64,000 nucleotides of DNA. It comes from Eucalyptus grandis. Its lineage: Eukaryota; Streptophyta; Magnoliopsida; Myrtales; Myrtaceae. Location: contig NC_052621.1 of the NCBI RefSeq assembly GCF_016545825.1, positions 14,284,199 through 14,348,198 on the forward strand, read 5' to 3'. A program made the translations under genes and the position numbers. The notes beneath the pieces were generated by a model. The model made no database searches. It was not told the DNA's origin and saw nothing but the letters and a program-made list of their open reading frames with translations. Shown piece by piece: positions 24,881 through 36,114 of the stretch (its first letter is position 1; each line of letters starts with the position of its first letter).

Positions 24881-25730
24881 TGGTATATGTATGGTTTCAA
24901 GATAAGTCTGCTTGGATGCATGATTAACATGTATGATGTTGTGCTTGTATTACATCTTGCAATGAGTGGTTATTGGATTTCTTTACCTGCTGAGTGGTTG
25001 TACTCACCCCTTCAGGGATCAACATTTCAGATTAGCAGCATGCCGCTCTCTGCTGTCACGTGGGGTGTATTCTACGGCCTACTTTTGGACGTAGAGGTCG
25101 AGTGCGAGGAGTTTGACTGTCCTTCCATTCCTGGTCTTACATATATTCGAGTGCGATGTTTAGTTATGTACGATGTGGGCCTGGCTGGGGGCCCTGTTGT
25201 CCAGGAGTTCATATCCGTCCATGTCCGACGCAACGGAGCTATGCGTGGGATGCTGCCGCCGCCGCCGCCACCGCCACCGCCTGATGCGCCGGGATGGGTG
25301 TAAGGGCCCGTGCATGTCGAGTATGAGCTGAAACTTTTTGGGATGGTTAGTCAACACTAGTGATAGGGGATCTTGCACGCGAGTTGTAGTGGGTCGACTG
25401 TTTCCTTTTGGGGTTTTAGGCCGAGTATGACTGAGCTCTGGCCTTCCTTTTGATGTACCGACCCAAGGAAACCCATCTTGAAAATATGTAAATAAAGTGT
25501 CATGTCTGTCTTTTATTATGATGTTTAGTGGCGTGCAATTGTATCATGGTTGTTGGAGGGAGAGATGGTGATGCTATATTTGGCTTCTGCTAATGAGTCG
25601 CGCTGGGACCGTGTTAAAAAAAAAAATCTATGAACTTCGATGCTTCTTCTTAAAGATGTAGTTAGTGTTCCATTAGGAGTAAAGTCAGGTGCCTGTGGCG
25701 ACCCTGGGTAGTTCGGGGTGTCACAGATGG

Positions 25731-27128
25731 GCCTCTCCCAACGTCGAGACCCCCTTTCCAAGCCTAGTCACTAATGGGCCTCTCACTGTATTCAGGCCCT
25801 TTGCAATTAACCGGCAATGGCAAATGGGCCTAAATAAAGGGAGAGGCCCATGGCGGCCCGCACTCTCGTGAATGATAAGCCTCCTCCCGGTTCCAAAAGC
25901 CAAGAGAGAAGACCCGGGAGTTGGGGGAGTGGCTATTGCCTCTTTCATTCCTTTTTGTATATTATTATTACAATCGCAGCGCCACACGCACAACCCCACA
26001 GCAACACCAACAACAACGGGGGCGTGAGAAGAGAGGCGCCGCCTCTCTTCAGCCCATTTTCATAAACCCTCATCCCTCCTTCTCCTTCTCCTTCCCCCAC
26101 CCCCGCCCTCCCATCCATCTTTCTCTCTGGAGTTTTCTGCAACGGACCTACCCTTCTCTCTCGTGGGTAATGACTCTGGCTACTCGCCCGCTCCCTCCCT
26201 TCCTCCCTTGCTACTCACAATCAATACCACAACCTCTTCCTCCTCTTCTTTGTCAATCATTTGCGTGTTTATGTGGATGTTAATGTAACGGGTGTTCTTC
26301 AACTTTTAAATACATACTTTTACTATCACTTGCGTAAATCCTCGCCCTTTTACTTGTGGAGCTTTCGCGCGGGTATCTTCCCTTTCTTGTTTGTTGGGAA
26401 TATCGAATTCCCTAAAATAAGATTCAACACTAAATCAAACCCCTAAAACGAATGCGGAAGACGAGCTTGGGAAATTCACATGTATCACCGATCTTAAAGC
26501 ACACCACAGAATCGAGTGTACCTTGTTAGCCACAAATTAAATACCAATGCTGAAGATCGAGGAAGAAATTCTGATCCCGTTCGATCAAGGAGCGTGCCAT
26601 TGCTGTTGGGGGAGAAAAGAGCATATTCTTCTTTTCTGTTTCTTTCTTTTCAGGAGAGAGAGACTTACGCACGTTGCCTAAAGGGGAGAGAGTCTTTCTC
26701 GTACGTACGCTCATCCAAAAGGTATGTGCCTTTTATTCCTTTCCCTCAAAGCGTCTCCTCCAATAGATGCAACCCTTCAATGTAACATATCATCCAATAG
26801 ACGCAATCCCTTACGCACTCTTTCATCCATGAGCCCTAATCTTGCGGGCCAAGCTTTTAGGCCCAACATGGGCGGACGGGCCAATTTAGGCCCATCACAT
26901 TAATTAATAAAACCATCATTGTTGTTAACCTCACTTTCGATTCTCTACAACCTTCCTTCTTCTTTTTTTCGATTGGATGGATGGATTCTCTTGTGCTCTA
27001 GTGGTATCGCAGGTTTCCCTCCCTCCATTGCAATTTGCACTCCCAGCCCCTCCCTGCAACTCAAATTACACATTCCCCTCCCTCCTCCTCCTCCTTAATT
27101 TTTTTTTGGGCCATTTGGATTGACTTAG
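25731..27128 (+). other. Duplicated promoter/5' UTR of the CLU gene without its coding part
   Basis: Aligns with 52733-53741, the DNA directly upstream of the CLU start codon at 53762: shared GGGCCTCTCCCAAC, CCTCCTCCCGGTTCCAAAAG, CTCTCTGGAGTTT, TTAATGTAACGGGTGTTCTTC and GCCATTTGGATTGACTTAGG. Homology stops at 27128, about 20 bp before the point where the ATG would be. It is interrupted by a 527-bp solo LTR and lacks about 120 bp present at 53577-53700. No coding sequence follows. Confidence 0.82.
26392..26918. mobile_element. Small solo LTR, 527 bp, in the duplicated CLU promoter
   Basis: Begins TGTTGGGAATATCG and ends AACCATCA, with TTGTT duplicated at 26387-26391 and 26919-26923. The intact homologue near 53370-53395 lacks it. 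TG...CA ends and a 5-bp duplication fit a solo LTR; family not recognised. Confidence 0.75.
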
Positions 27129-27251
27129 GTGTTGGAAGTTTATTTGTAAAATAAACTAAGTATATGTTTCTTTGTCCCACGTAGGAAAAGTGAGAGGAAG
27201 TGAGTCAATTAATAAGTGTGGGTTTTTGTGTACCTAAACGTTGTTTTGTCA
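27129..27251. other. Sequence starting exactly where CLU-promoter homology ends; possible truncated LTR
   Basis: Begins TGTTGGAAGTTTATTTG at the point where similarity to the CLU upstream region ends, the usual first bases of a Copia-type LTR. It continues beyond the MULE-like element at 31929. I could not find a matching end with a TTAGG target duplication, so a truncated element or a rearrangement junction are both possible. Confidence 0.35.
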
Positions 27252-27290
27252 AACATTTGGTGGGAAGAGTGCTAAAAAGTACCACCTATG

Positions 27291-27350
27291 GTGGCAGTGT
27301 AATGGTTGAGCGCGGTTCCTTTCGGAGAGGTCCTAAGTTCAAATCGCTAG
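27291..27350 (+). repeat. tRNA-like segment (SINE head or tRNA relic) in a MULE arm
   Basis: GTGTAATGGTTGAGCGCGG resembles a tRNA D-arm/A-box and GAGGTCCTAAGTTCAAATC resembles a T-arm/B-box, at roughly tRNA spacing. The acceptor stem does not pair, so this is not a working tRNA gene. It sits where the inverted arm sequence should be. Confidence 0.4.
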
Positions 27351-27701
27351 ATTTTGCTGACTGGACACCGACTAGCCGACGTGGACAATTTTTAATAATA
27401 TTTTAATATTTTGAATTTTTTATTCTTTTTCTTTTTCTCTTTTCATTTTTTTTTTCTTCTCTTCTCCTCCCTTCGGCGGTTGGTCGGACCACGGCGAACA
27501 GCTGGCGAGGCTTGCCAGCCACCTCGCCAGTGGCCACGAGGGCGATCGAGCCTCACCAGCCATGGGTGAGGCTCGACCCTCACCAGATCTGGCTCGAGGC
27601 GACCTCTAGCCGAATTGGCGAGGCTCGCCCTCATCGGATCTACCTCGTCGACGCCGGCCAAGCCGCGGTTCGACGAGGTCAAGCCTCGCTGGCCATGGGC
27701 G

Positions 27702-30700
27702 TGTGACACCCCAAACCACCCAGGGTCGCCACAGGCACCTGACGTTACTCCTAATGGAACACTAACTACATCTTTAAGAAAAAGCATCGAAGTTCATAGA
27801 TTTTTTTTTTAACACGGTCCTAGCGCAACTCATTAGCGGAAGCAAAATATAACATCGCCATCTCTCCCTCCAACAACCATGATATAATTGCACACCACTA
27901 AACATCATAATAAAAGACAGCCATGACACTTTATTTACATATTTTCAAGATGGGTTTCCTTGGGTCAGTACATCAAAAGGAAGGCCAGAGCTCAGCCATA
28001 CTCAGCCTAAAACCCCAAAAAGAAACACTCGACCCACTACAACTCACGTGCAAGATCCCCCATCGCTAGTGTCGGCTAACCATCCCAAAAAGTTTCAGCT
28101 CCTACTCGACACGCACGGGCCCTCACACCCATCCCGGCACATCAGGCGGTGGTAGCGGCAACATCCCACGCATAGCTCCGTTGCGTCAGACATGGACGGA
28201 TATGAACTCCTGGACAACAGGCCCCCAGCCAGGCCCACATCGTACATAACTAAACATCGCACTCGAATATATGTAAGACCAGGAACGGAAGGACAGTCAA
28301 AATCCTCACACTCGACCTCTACGTCCGAAGGTAAGCCGTAGAATACACCCCACGTGACAACAGGGAGCGGCATGCTGCTAATCTGAAATGTTGGTCCCCA
28401 AAGGGGTGAGTACAACCACTCAGCAGGTAAAGAAATCTAATAACCACTCATTGCAACATGCAATACAAGCACAACATCATACATGTTAATCATGCATCCA
28501 AGCAGACTTACCTCAAAACCATACATATACCCTCATACATCTCCATCACAATCATAACACATACATGTCGTCATGTCATAGGTTATCATCATCATGTCAT
28601 ACACATGTCATCATCATCATGGCATCATCATATCATATCATATCATATATCACCATCATCATGACATCATCCTATCATATATGCACATCATCATGCCATA
28701 GGTGATCACCATCATATCATATCATACATCATCATCATGCCATAGGTGATCATCATCATATCATATTATACATGCATAACATCATGCCATAGGTGATCAT
28801 CATCATATCATGTCATGCATCATCATCATGCCATAGGTGGTCATCATCATATCATATCATGCATCATCATCATGCCATAGGTGATCATCATCATATCATG
28901 TCATGTATGCATGATTCAATTTCCACTTTTAACTTCCAATTCGATCACCACATCATTCTTTCTCGAGATCATCAATTTCATCACATACTTTACACTCGCA
29001 CCCCATCTTGGCATCGCGAGAAAAACCTCCGGCATTCAGCCACTCAAGGCCACCAGCATCCGGCACCCCCACATTCCGGGCATCTCGCATCCCAACTGGC
29101 ATCACGAGACATCCCCTCAAGCAAAGACCTCCGAGGCTTCCGGCACCCAACCATTCCGGGCATCCTGACACTCCTAGGGCCATCCGGCCATGTATCTCTA
29201 TACATTCCGAGCATCCGGCACCCCCTGTCCCGGGCATCTTGATACTCCCAGGGCATTATCATCCACCATAATAGTTTCCGCATTTATTATTGTCCACATT
29301 TACCAATTTAGGTCTCACTTAGCATGGCACTTGATGCAATGGCAAATAAAATCACTTTCATCTTCAATCTATACACGCATTATCAATCATCATCATGTAT
29401 GCATCAAGGTACAATCATCCATAAAGATAAAGTTCATGGAATTCATACAATTTAAAATACTCCATTTATCGTGCCCTCTTTTTCTCTTTTTTTTTTTGAA
29501 ATTTATTTAAATTCCAGCTTGTATTATTTTGGAAATATTTAAATTAAATATCCACATGATCCCCAAAAATCATGAAATTAAGACTAGTGATAGACAAGAC
29601 AATAGGGTAATAATTTCATGAAAAACACAAGGCCAAATCAATTTCCACACAAAATTATAATTCACACAAATGCAGCATGAAATTTCGGATAAAAACATAA
29701 CGCACAGTTTCCGAACTAATTTGATTAAAATATCCAAAATTTTATCAGGTTATAGCCAAGACACTAAGGTAGATTTTTCATGAAGACTTCTAAGACAAAT
29801 TCTTTTTAGATTATTTTCTACAGTCACACGAAACTTCTGGATCTAATACCGAAATATCCAGTGCATGGTTCTCCGAAATACTAAGTTTTCACCCACTTAT
29901 ACTTCTTCTTTTCCTCTGAAATTTGGATATGTTTTACTTCAAGATGTCCCCTACAACTTTCATGAAGAGATCTAAGTCAAATTTCCAAATTACAGTCTCC
30001 ATATGGGTCCATGAAGTCTCGGGTAACCTGTACCGCGTCTCCAGATCTACGGTTTTCAAGAGTAAGTTGATTCACTAGGCTACACTTGTTCATTTTGCTT
30101 CAAATTTGAGTATGTTAAACTTCAAGATGTTCTCTACAAGTTTCATGAAGAAGTCAAAGAGATATTCTTAGTATAAATCAGCATGCAACCACAAATCCAC
30201 CGAAAGGTCAGTGAAGTCGTTCCAGATCTGGTGTCTCCGTAGGATGAGTGTTTGACCTCGCAAATCTCCATCATTCCGTACCAAATTTTCGTATGTTTTA
30301 GTTTAAGATGTTGGCTACAACGTTCATGAAGAGATAAAAGTCAAAATCGAACTCAAAACATGCATGCAAGCTCTCACAAGGTTCTGACTCAAACGGTTCA
30401 TGCGAAAACATTCCAGATCTAGCATCTCCGTAGGATGAGAGTTTGACCCTTAAATATCCATAATTTTACACCAAATTTTAGTATGTTGTAGTTTAAGATG
30501 TTAGCTACAACTTTCATGAAGAGATCAAAGTCAAAATCGAACTCAAAACATGCATGCATGCAAGCTCTCACAAGGTTCTGACTCAAACAGTTCATGCGAA
30601 AACAGCATGCAACTCAAGAACAAACCACACTTTGCTTCACTCCCATGCCTCCAAACATCCTAGATTCCGACCATACATGCAAAACATTGGTGCAAGAGTA

Positions 30701-31386
30701 GAAAGTGGATTCCCAACTTGCCTCTTGACCACACGAACGACGGCACACGGCGGCGAACACGGCGGCAAACGGCGGCGAACGGCGGCGACTCCTTCCTCTC
30801 CCTCTCGGCCGCACTCTCTCCCTCTCTCTCGCACGGTTCACTCTCTCTCTCTCTCCCTTTGTCTCTTGGCCGAATAACCGGCCACTCTCTCTCCTCTTCT
30901 TCCCTTTTATTTCCCCTAAACCTCATCATTTGTAATGATTAGGTTGCCTCTCAATTGGCCAATGCATGAGAGTTCTTCTTGCCACTTGGCAAGACCCATG
31001 CATGGGCTTGGGCCTCCTTTTCTTGGGCCTCCTTTTGGGCCGGCAACAGCCCCTCCGTGGGCTTCTATTGGGCCGACTAGCTTGGCTCACTAAGGCTTAG
31101 GCCAATGGGCCTAAGGCCCAACCTAATTAAACCCACAATTTCACTCTAAATTGTTAATCTTTAATTATTTTTTTATAGAGTTTAAATTTTAAAATTCTCA
31201 TGGCCAAAGAATAAATCATCCTCATAAATTAATCCTTTAATACTAATTTAAAAACTCAAAATCACAAGCACAATAACATATAGTCTTAAGAAAACTAATG
31301 GCTAAAACATAAACCATAGGTAATTTCATTACCTAATTATTGGCTTTAATTCCTCTAGAGGGTGACTTGAATTTTGGGATGCCACA
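27702..31386 (-). mobile_element. Large solo LTR 2, inverted copy
   Basis: Reverse complement of the family at 22528-25725: on the plus strand it starts TGTGACACCCCAAACCACCC and ends TTTTGGGATGCCACA. Flanks are GGGCG (27697-27701) and GAGCG (31387-31391), a 5-bp duplication with one mismatch. At 3685 bp it is longer than LTR 1 because both internal tandem arrays are expanded. It lies in the core of MULE-like element 2, so it inserted later than that element. Confidence 0.82.
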
Positions 31387-31928
31387 GAGCGGATGCATCT
31401 CCCCTTAGCATTGGAGCCGTGTGCGGAGGATCCCGTCTCCCTTACATTGCATCTCCCCTTGGCGTTGGAGGTAGCCCGACAGGAGGCTGCCTTGCGCTAG
31501 ATTTAGTGAGGGCCAGCAAGGCTCAACCTCGCCGAATCGCCGCCCGGGCAAGGCTGGGAGGCTCGACTCTCGCTAGATCCGGTGTGGGCGGCCCGGCCGC
31601 AAGGCCGCTCTTGTGGCCACTAGTGAGGTGGCCGGTGAGCCTTGCCAATTGTTGCCTAGCCGGTCGCCGTGGGTCGGCCAGGCCGAGGGAGGAGGAGAGA
31701 AGAAAAAAAATAAAAATGAAAAATGAAAAAAGAATAAAGAAAAAGAATTAATTTAAAATTTAAAATATTATTAAAAATTATCCACATCATGTGATCGGTG
31801 TTCAGTTAGCAAAATCCGACCAAAATTGGCCAGAAAAGACTGAATCGACACTAAGTAAAAATGTTTATGACTAAATTGGCACCAAAAAAATGTTTAGGAC
31901 TTTTTTGGCACTTTTCCCAACATTTGGT

Positions 31929-32292
31929 CATTGTTGACTCTCAATATATGATCTTCATCTTATGTTTTAATTTTGTTCAAGAGGAAAACTCATGCTCAAG
32001 TTTTGGTATTTTATTCTACACTAAATAGATCCGAAACATCGAATGCTGCCTAAATTTAAATCCATCCCGATCCTAAGGTACGAATTAAATAACAGCTGAA
32101 ATAAAACCTATTAAGCAACTTTGTAGTTTGCTGATGAGGCCTGAGAGACATTTTGGAAATGATAGGCCACCTTAGATGCTCTTAGTTTCACAAAAGCACC
32201 ATTTAGAATTCACCAATTGTTGTTGACGATTCTTGGCCTTTTGGCTCAAAATAGTATAGATCCAATTAGTTTCCAAGAGCATTTGTCACAAG
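31929..32292. other. Single-copy connector left of unit B
   Basis: About 360 bp not found elsewhere in the window, between the MULE-like element and the MITE. With 27129-27261 it forms the original sequence at the A/B junction. No gene. A fragment at 32230-32265 resembles the 5' part of U2 snRNA. Confidence 0.5.
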
Positions 32293-32295
32293 TAA

Positions 32296-32885
32296 TGGTG
32301 CGTTCGGTAACGTTTCTTTTCAAAAATTGTTCCAGGAAACATAAATAGAAAAAAGTATTTCTGTTCCAGGAACATTTTTTGACTAGAAAAACTTGCTCCT
32401 AAATAAATAAATAAAACAGAAACGCGTTTGATAAATTTGTATTCTTTTTTTGTTTCTTTTAATTTTTTAATATTTTTATTTTATCTTTCCATTTTTTTGT
32501 TCTTTTGGCCAGCGGCTTCACCCAGATCCGGCGTGGCCGAGCTCGCCCGCCCACCAATCACCCGGCATTGGCCCGGTGAGGCCGAGCCTTGTCGGTGGCT
32601 GGGCGAGCTCGGCCTCGCCGAGGGTCGCGATGCTCGGCCTTGCTGGGGCCGGCGACCGGTCAACGAAAAAAGAAAAAAGAAAGAAAGAGAAGAAACAAAA
32701 GAAGAGAGAAAATTTGTTTCTCCAAATTGTTCCAAAAACAAGGTTTTTTTGTTTCTTGTTTTTCTTCCAAATTTGTTCCGGGAACAAAAACGCAAACAAA
32801 CGGGTTTATGTTTTTTTTTCTCCCGGAACAAAAAAACAAGAATTCTATTCATGAACAAAAAATAAAAATGCAAACAAACAGAGCA
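32296..32885. mobile_element. Harbinger-type MITE, complete copy B (590 bp)
   Basis: Starts TGGTGCGTTCGGTAACG and ends CAAACAAACAGAGCA, with TAA at 32293-32295 and 32886-32888. Subterminal GTTCC(N)GGAACA palindromes and GTTTGTTTG words are shared with the ends of the Harbinger elements. Core contains GC-rich GCGAGCTCGGCC words. No transposase; mobilisation in trans by the Harbinger family is inferred. Confidence 0.78.
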
Positions 32886-33138
32886 TAAATGTATATTATT
32901 ATCTGACTAAAGTCACGATTAGCCAGACCAATGAACTAAAAACACACGCACGGGCGGTCCTTGCAGCACCATTCTACATCAATTTGGGTTTTTTTCACGG
33001 TTCTGATGCCTTCTGACCTAAACTTAGCAAACAAGGGATATAAAAAGAACAACCGCCGTTCGTTACATTTCAAATTAACTGAACATGCTAGGCTGTTCTG
33101 ATTATTCAAAGACCAGAGTCGTCCAAGGAACAAGAGTA

Positions 33139-35891
33139 TCAGGATTCTCCTTTGCTTCCTTTCAGATTGATCACAGCAAGTTCTTGTTTGACAAACTCTC
33201 CAGCGCACATGGGAGGATATTTGCTTGCAAGTGGGGAATCCGCAAAATGGCCTAAAGGCTTCAGCATGGCATCCGTTGCTATGTGAGCAAACAGCTACAT
33301 ACGGCAGATAAAATAAGTCAGACAACATACACATAATTTTGATCATAATTTAAACTGAGCACTGCAAGGTCCATATAAAATTAACACAATTATCCAAATA
33401 CCGACAGTAGCGGCCCATATTGATACTCACTGTCGAAGATACCCTCCAGAGGCTGCGATTTTGCTTTGATGCAGCTGCCACAGCATCCATTGTCCGACTT
33501 GTTACAACAACTTCATGCATACCCGCTATGCAATCACCAGCAGTTAGCCACTCTATCTGCAGTATAATGCCATTGCACGAGGAAGGCAACATATGTAAAT
33601 CAATATTGGTAAGGCAGGTCAAGGAACGCCAGGAAATAATATTAGAGTTATTGGCAATGCAAAATGAAAGCGAATGCTTGGAATGATCTTGGAGATATTG
33701 ACAAAGAAAAATGAAAGTCAAAGATAGCTTGGAAAATAAGAGGAATGACTTTTCTGAATTATTCCTTTTGACATCAATGTCTCTCAGAGTGGATAACAGA
33801 GCTTGCCTCTGCATTACCCTACCTGCTTTCCAGTCTGAATAAGAAGACAACCGACAGGAACCTTCACTTCAACCTTTTGTCCATTCCTTAGCCAGATGTT
33901 CAAGCCAGGGAATCTACTTCTACCATGAATAGTAAGAAAATTAATGTCGTAGTGATACCCAGCAAACACGGTTCCCTCCTGCCCGTACTGGCGGAGGTTA
34001 CTTCCTGTCGGGGCAAGAAGAAGTGGTCCCTGTGGAAATCGAAAACCATACTTCATCACATGAAACATTATATAGAACAAGGAATGAACAAAGATGAAGA
34101 TTTCCGGTTAGAACAAGTGCCCTCGAAGACAGCCAGCAACGCCCATCTCTGCCACAGCACATTCTTAAGTCTTTAACAAAGCCATCAAGGTAATGCAAAA
34201 AGCGGTGACTCTGTTTGGTCAGAGGGTAGCAAGTTTGGCAAGAAGTCACTATCAACAATGGTCTCAAAGGTCTTCTGCGTGAGCAACAGCGTGAATAATG
34301 ATTAATTAAGTCACTATGAGTAACGGGGACACTGTATTGCTTCATGATATCTTTTACATACTTCTACCAAAAAAAAGAACATTCTGTGGATTTACACTGC
34401 TAATAAGTGGTAAATGTGGGAAACATCACATTCAAGATTATCCGAGAGGATGCATGATGGAGGAAATACACTCAGACTAGTTTTTCATTTCCAAACTCCA
34501 ATTTCGATGATGGAGCTGAAGTCGAGCAGAACTTGCAGAAAAATTCAAAGCTATATGATCATCACCTGATTCATCAGAGAAGTGAATGCATCTTTTGGCA
34601 AGCCAAAGCCGATTGCTGCCATTTCGGCGACGGTCTACGCACCATATCGGATTACATCAGACAAAAAATATTCAACCGATTGCAATGAAAACGAGTATGA
34701 ACGGATAGAGGATCATGCTGGTGAATCACCTCTACTGCTGATTTCATTTTGTAACCCCAGGCATCCATGGTCTCCTTCCATTCAGGAAAACCATCGGGAA
34801 TGACAGGCTCCGAATTCAGCTCCTGCTTAAGAGACGGGTCAATGAATAACCAGGGCACAGAGGGGAGGACAAAAGAGAACACAAAGAAGCAAAAAGAGGA
34901 GATGGAAGACCTGAAAGCGGGTGTTCGACGGCTGGGGGCCTACTCTCCACATGTACCGCCACTTGAGATCCGGGCCCTTTGGGATAGCTGGCCGGACCTC
35001 CTCGGGCATTGCCTTCAACTTCTCCTGGATTTCTTCGTCCACCAAGCTCTTGGGAACTTCTATGCCTTCAGGGGTTACTCCAACCTGTCATATCCGCTAC
35101 TTGAGAATACAGGCTACGGAAAGACTAGTCTCCCGTTGTCAAAAAAAAAAAAAAAAAAAACCTGAAGCTCTTTTTATTATTAACAAATATTAGATTAATA
35201 CTTTTAGTATAAATTAATTATATGCTCTTTTATTATTATTTATTTATTTTAAAAATATATATTTAATATATAACGCGTCGAAAACGTGTCGGAATTTTTT
35301 ATTTTTTAGAAATGACATACGTGTCGTGTCGTGTCGAGTGTTACGTGTTCATGTCTGTGCTACATAGTGCATGGCTAAGAAAACATACTCGGATTGAGCT
35401 TTTTTTTTTTTTGTTTTCTTTAGTACTCATTAAGTTGAACAAGAAAAGTTGATGGTTGAAGGCAAGGAGGACAAATGCGAAAAGCAAAGACGTCTCCAAA
35501 GACATGACGCTCTAAAATAACATGAACGTTGTCGATGACTTGTGTGAGCAAGCTAAGCTAGAGATGGTAAGCGAAAGGAAGCCGAAGAAGAAGAAGAAGA
35601 AGAGAGGGGGTGGACCTGGTAATGGGAGTGAGGACGCTCTTGGAAGCGCTTGAAGTGAGGAGGGGCGTCGAAGTACTTCTCCATCATGTCGATGAAGCGG
35701 TCGTTGTCGAGGGCGGAGCACCTGGGATCCTTCACCATCAGGGCCCCCGTCTCCCTCAGGATCCGGCTCACTTCCCCGCACAGCCCCATCAGCGACGCCC
35801 CCAGTTGGTCTGCCACCTCCTCCGGGCGGGAGCTGCTCAGGGCGGGCGAGATCTCCAGGTACGGAGACAGATCGATCACCGGCACTTCCAT
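33139..35891 (-). CDS. 2-oxoglutarate/Fe(II)-dependent oxygenase, copy B (7 exons)
   Basis: Same enzyme family and structure as the copy at 535-3285. Exons: 35891-35616, 35084-34911, 34822-34730, 34634-34566, 34029-33823, 33556-33431 and 33294-33139. All splice sites are GT-AG and the 366-codon frame is intact. Iron ligands (H230, D232, H287) and R311-x-S313 are retained. The protein differs from A and C at one position, Val for Ile at residue 350 (EFVKQ), with a few silent changes. Introns carry a dozen or so substitutions relative to A, more than A shows against C. 5' flank and TATA-like box are conserved, so expression is plausible but not shown. Confidence 0.88.
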
Positions 35892-36102
35892 TTTCCGATC
35901 CTCAAATGTTAGTGGTAACTCGAGAGATCGCGAAGATATGAATGAGTGAATGACGGAGTTGGGAGATAAAAAGAAGAAGGACAATGAAGATAAGGTGCGA
36001 TCTGCACATAAGAAGAGAGTGGTCTCGTGGAACTCGGGCAGAGAGAGTGGGGTACGCGTTGTTGGGTACAGGGTACCCTGCGAGCGCAAAATTCCGCCAT
36101 TA

Positions 36103-36114
36103 AAAATATAAAAT
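36103..36114 (-). promoter_or_regulatory. TATA-like box of oxygenase copy B
   Basis: Same TTTTATATTTTTAATGG context as copy A, about 215 bp upstream of the ATG at 35891. Confidence 0.4.

Larger units (their letters stand above)
22528..25725 (+). mobile_element. Large solo LTR 1 (Ty3/Gypsy-like)
   Basis: Starts TGTGGCATCCCAAAATTC and ends TTCGGGGTGTCACA, with a perfect 5-bp target duplication GATGG at 22523-22527 and 25726-25730. Unit C has the uninterrupted site near 52728 (ACTGGGCGCGAAGGGCC). Only one LTR and no internal region are present, so it is a solo LTR left by LTR-LTR recombination. TGTGACACCCC-type ends with LTRs above 3 kb recall Del/Tekay chromoviruses (inference). A polyadenylation-like AATAAA lies near 25490. 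It contains two internal tandem arrays and is homologous, in reverse, to 27702-31386. Confidence 0.85.
27262..31918. mobile_element. MULE-like foldback element 2, split by solo LTR 2
   Basis: Left end GGGAAGAGTGCTAAAAAGT, right end ACTTTTTTGGCACTTTTCCC (inverted complement), flanked by a perfect 10-bp duplication AACATTTGGT (27252-27261 and 31919-31928). Inner arms also pair (TTTTGCTGACTGGACACCGA with TCGGTGTTCAGTTAGCAAAA). The core is GC-rich like element 1. Excluding the inserted LTR it is about 0.97 kb. Part of the left arm is replaced by a tRNA-like segment at 27291-27350. Confidence 0.8.

Noticed and set aside
24887..25303. 139-residue frame in solo LTR 1, partly matched on the other strand at 28095-28415
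   Set aside because: Similarity is explained by LTR homology; the frame shifts in the second copy and no known domain is visible. Kept as LTR sequence.
24655..28915. Regular short repeats in the LTRs as a possible CRISPR-like array
   Set aside because: Units are contiguous simple repeats without unique spacers, in a plant LTR.
30554..30942. Ser/Arg-rich frames near the end of solo LTR 2 and their partners at 22973-23287
   Set aside because: Translations of GA/CT-rich and CGG-rich LTR leader sequence in several frames.
22528..31386. The two large LTRs as the ends of one full retrotransposon
   Set aside because: They are in inverted, not direct, orientation, each has its own 5-bp duplication, and the DNA between is duplicated CLU promoter.
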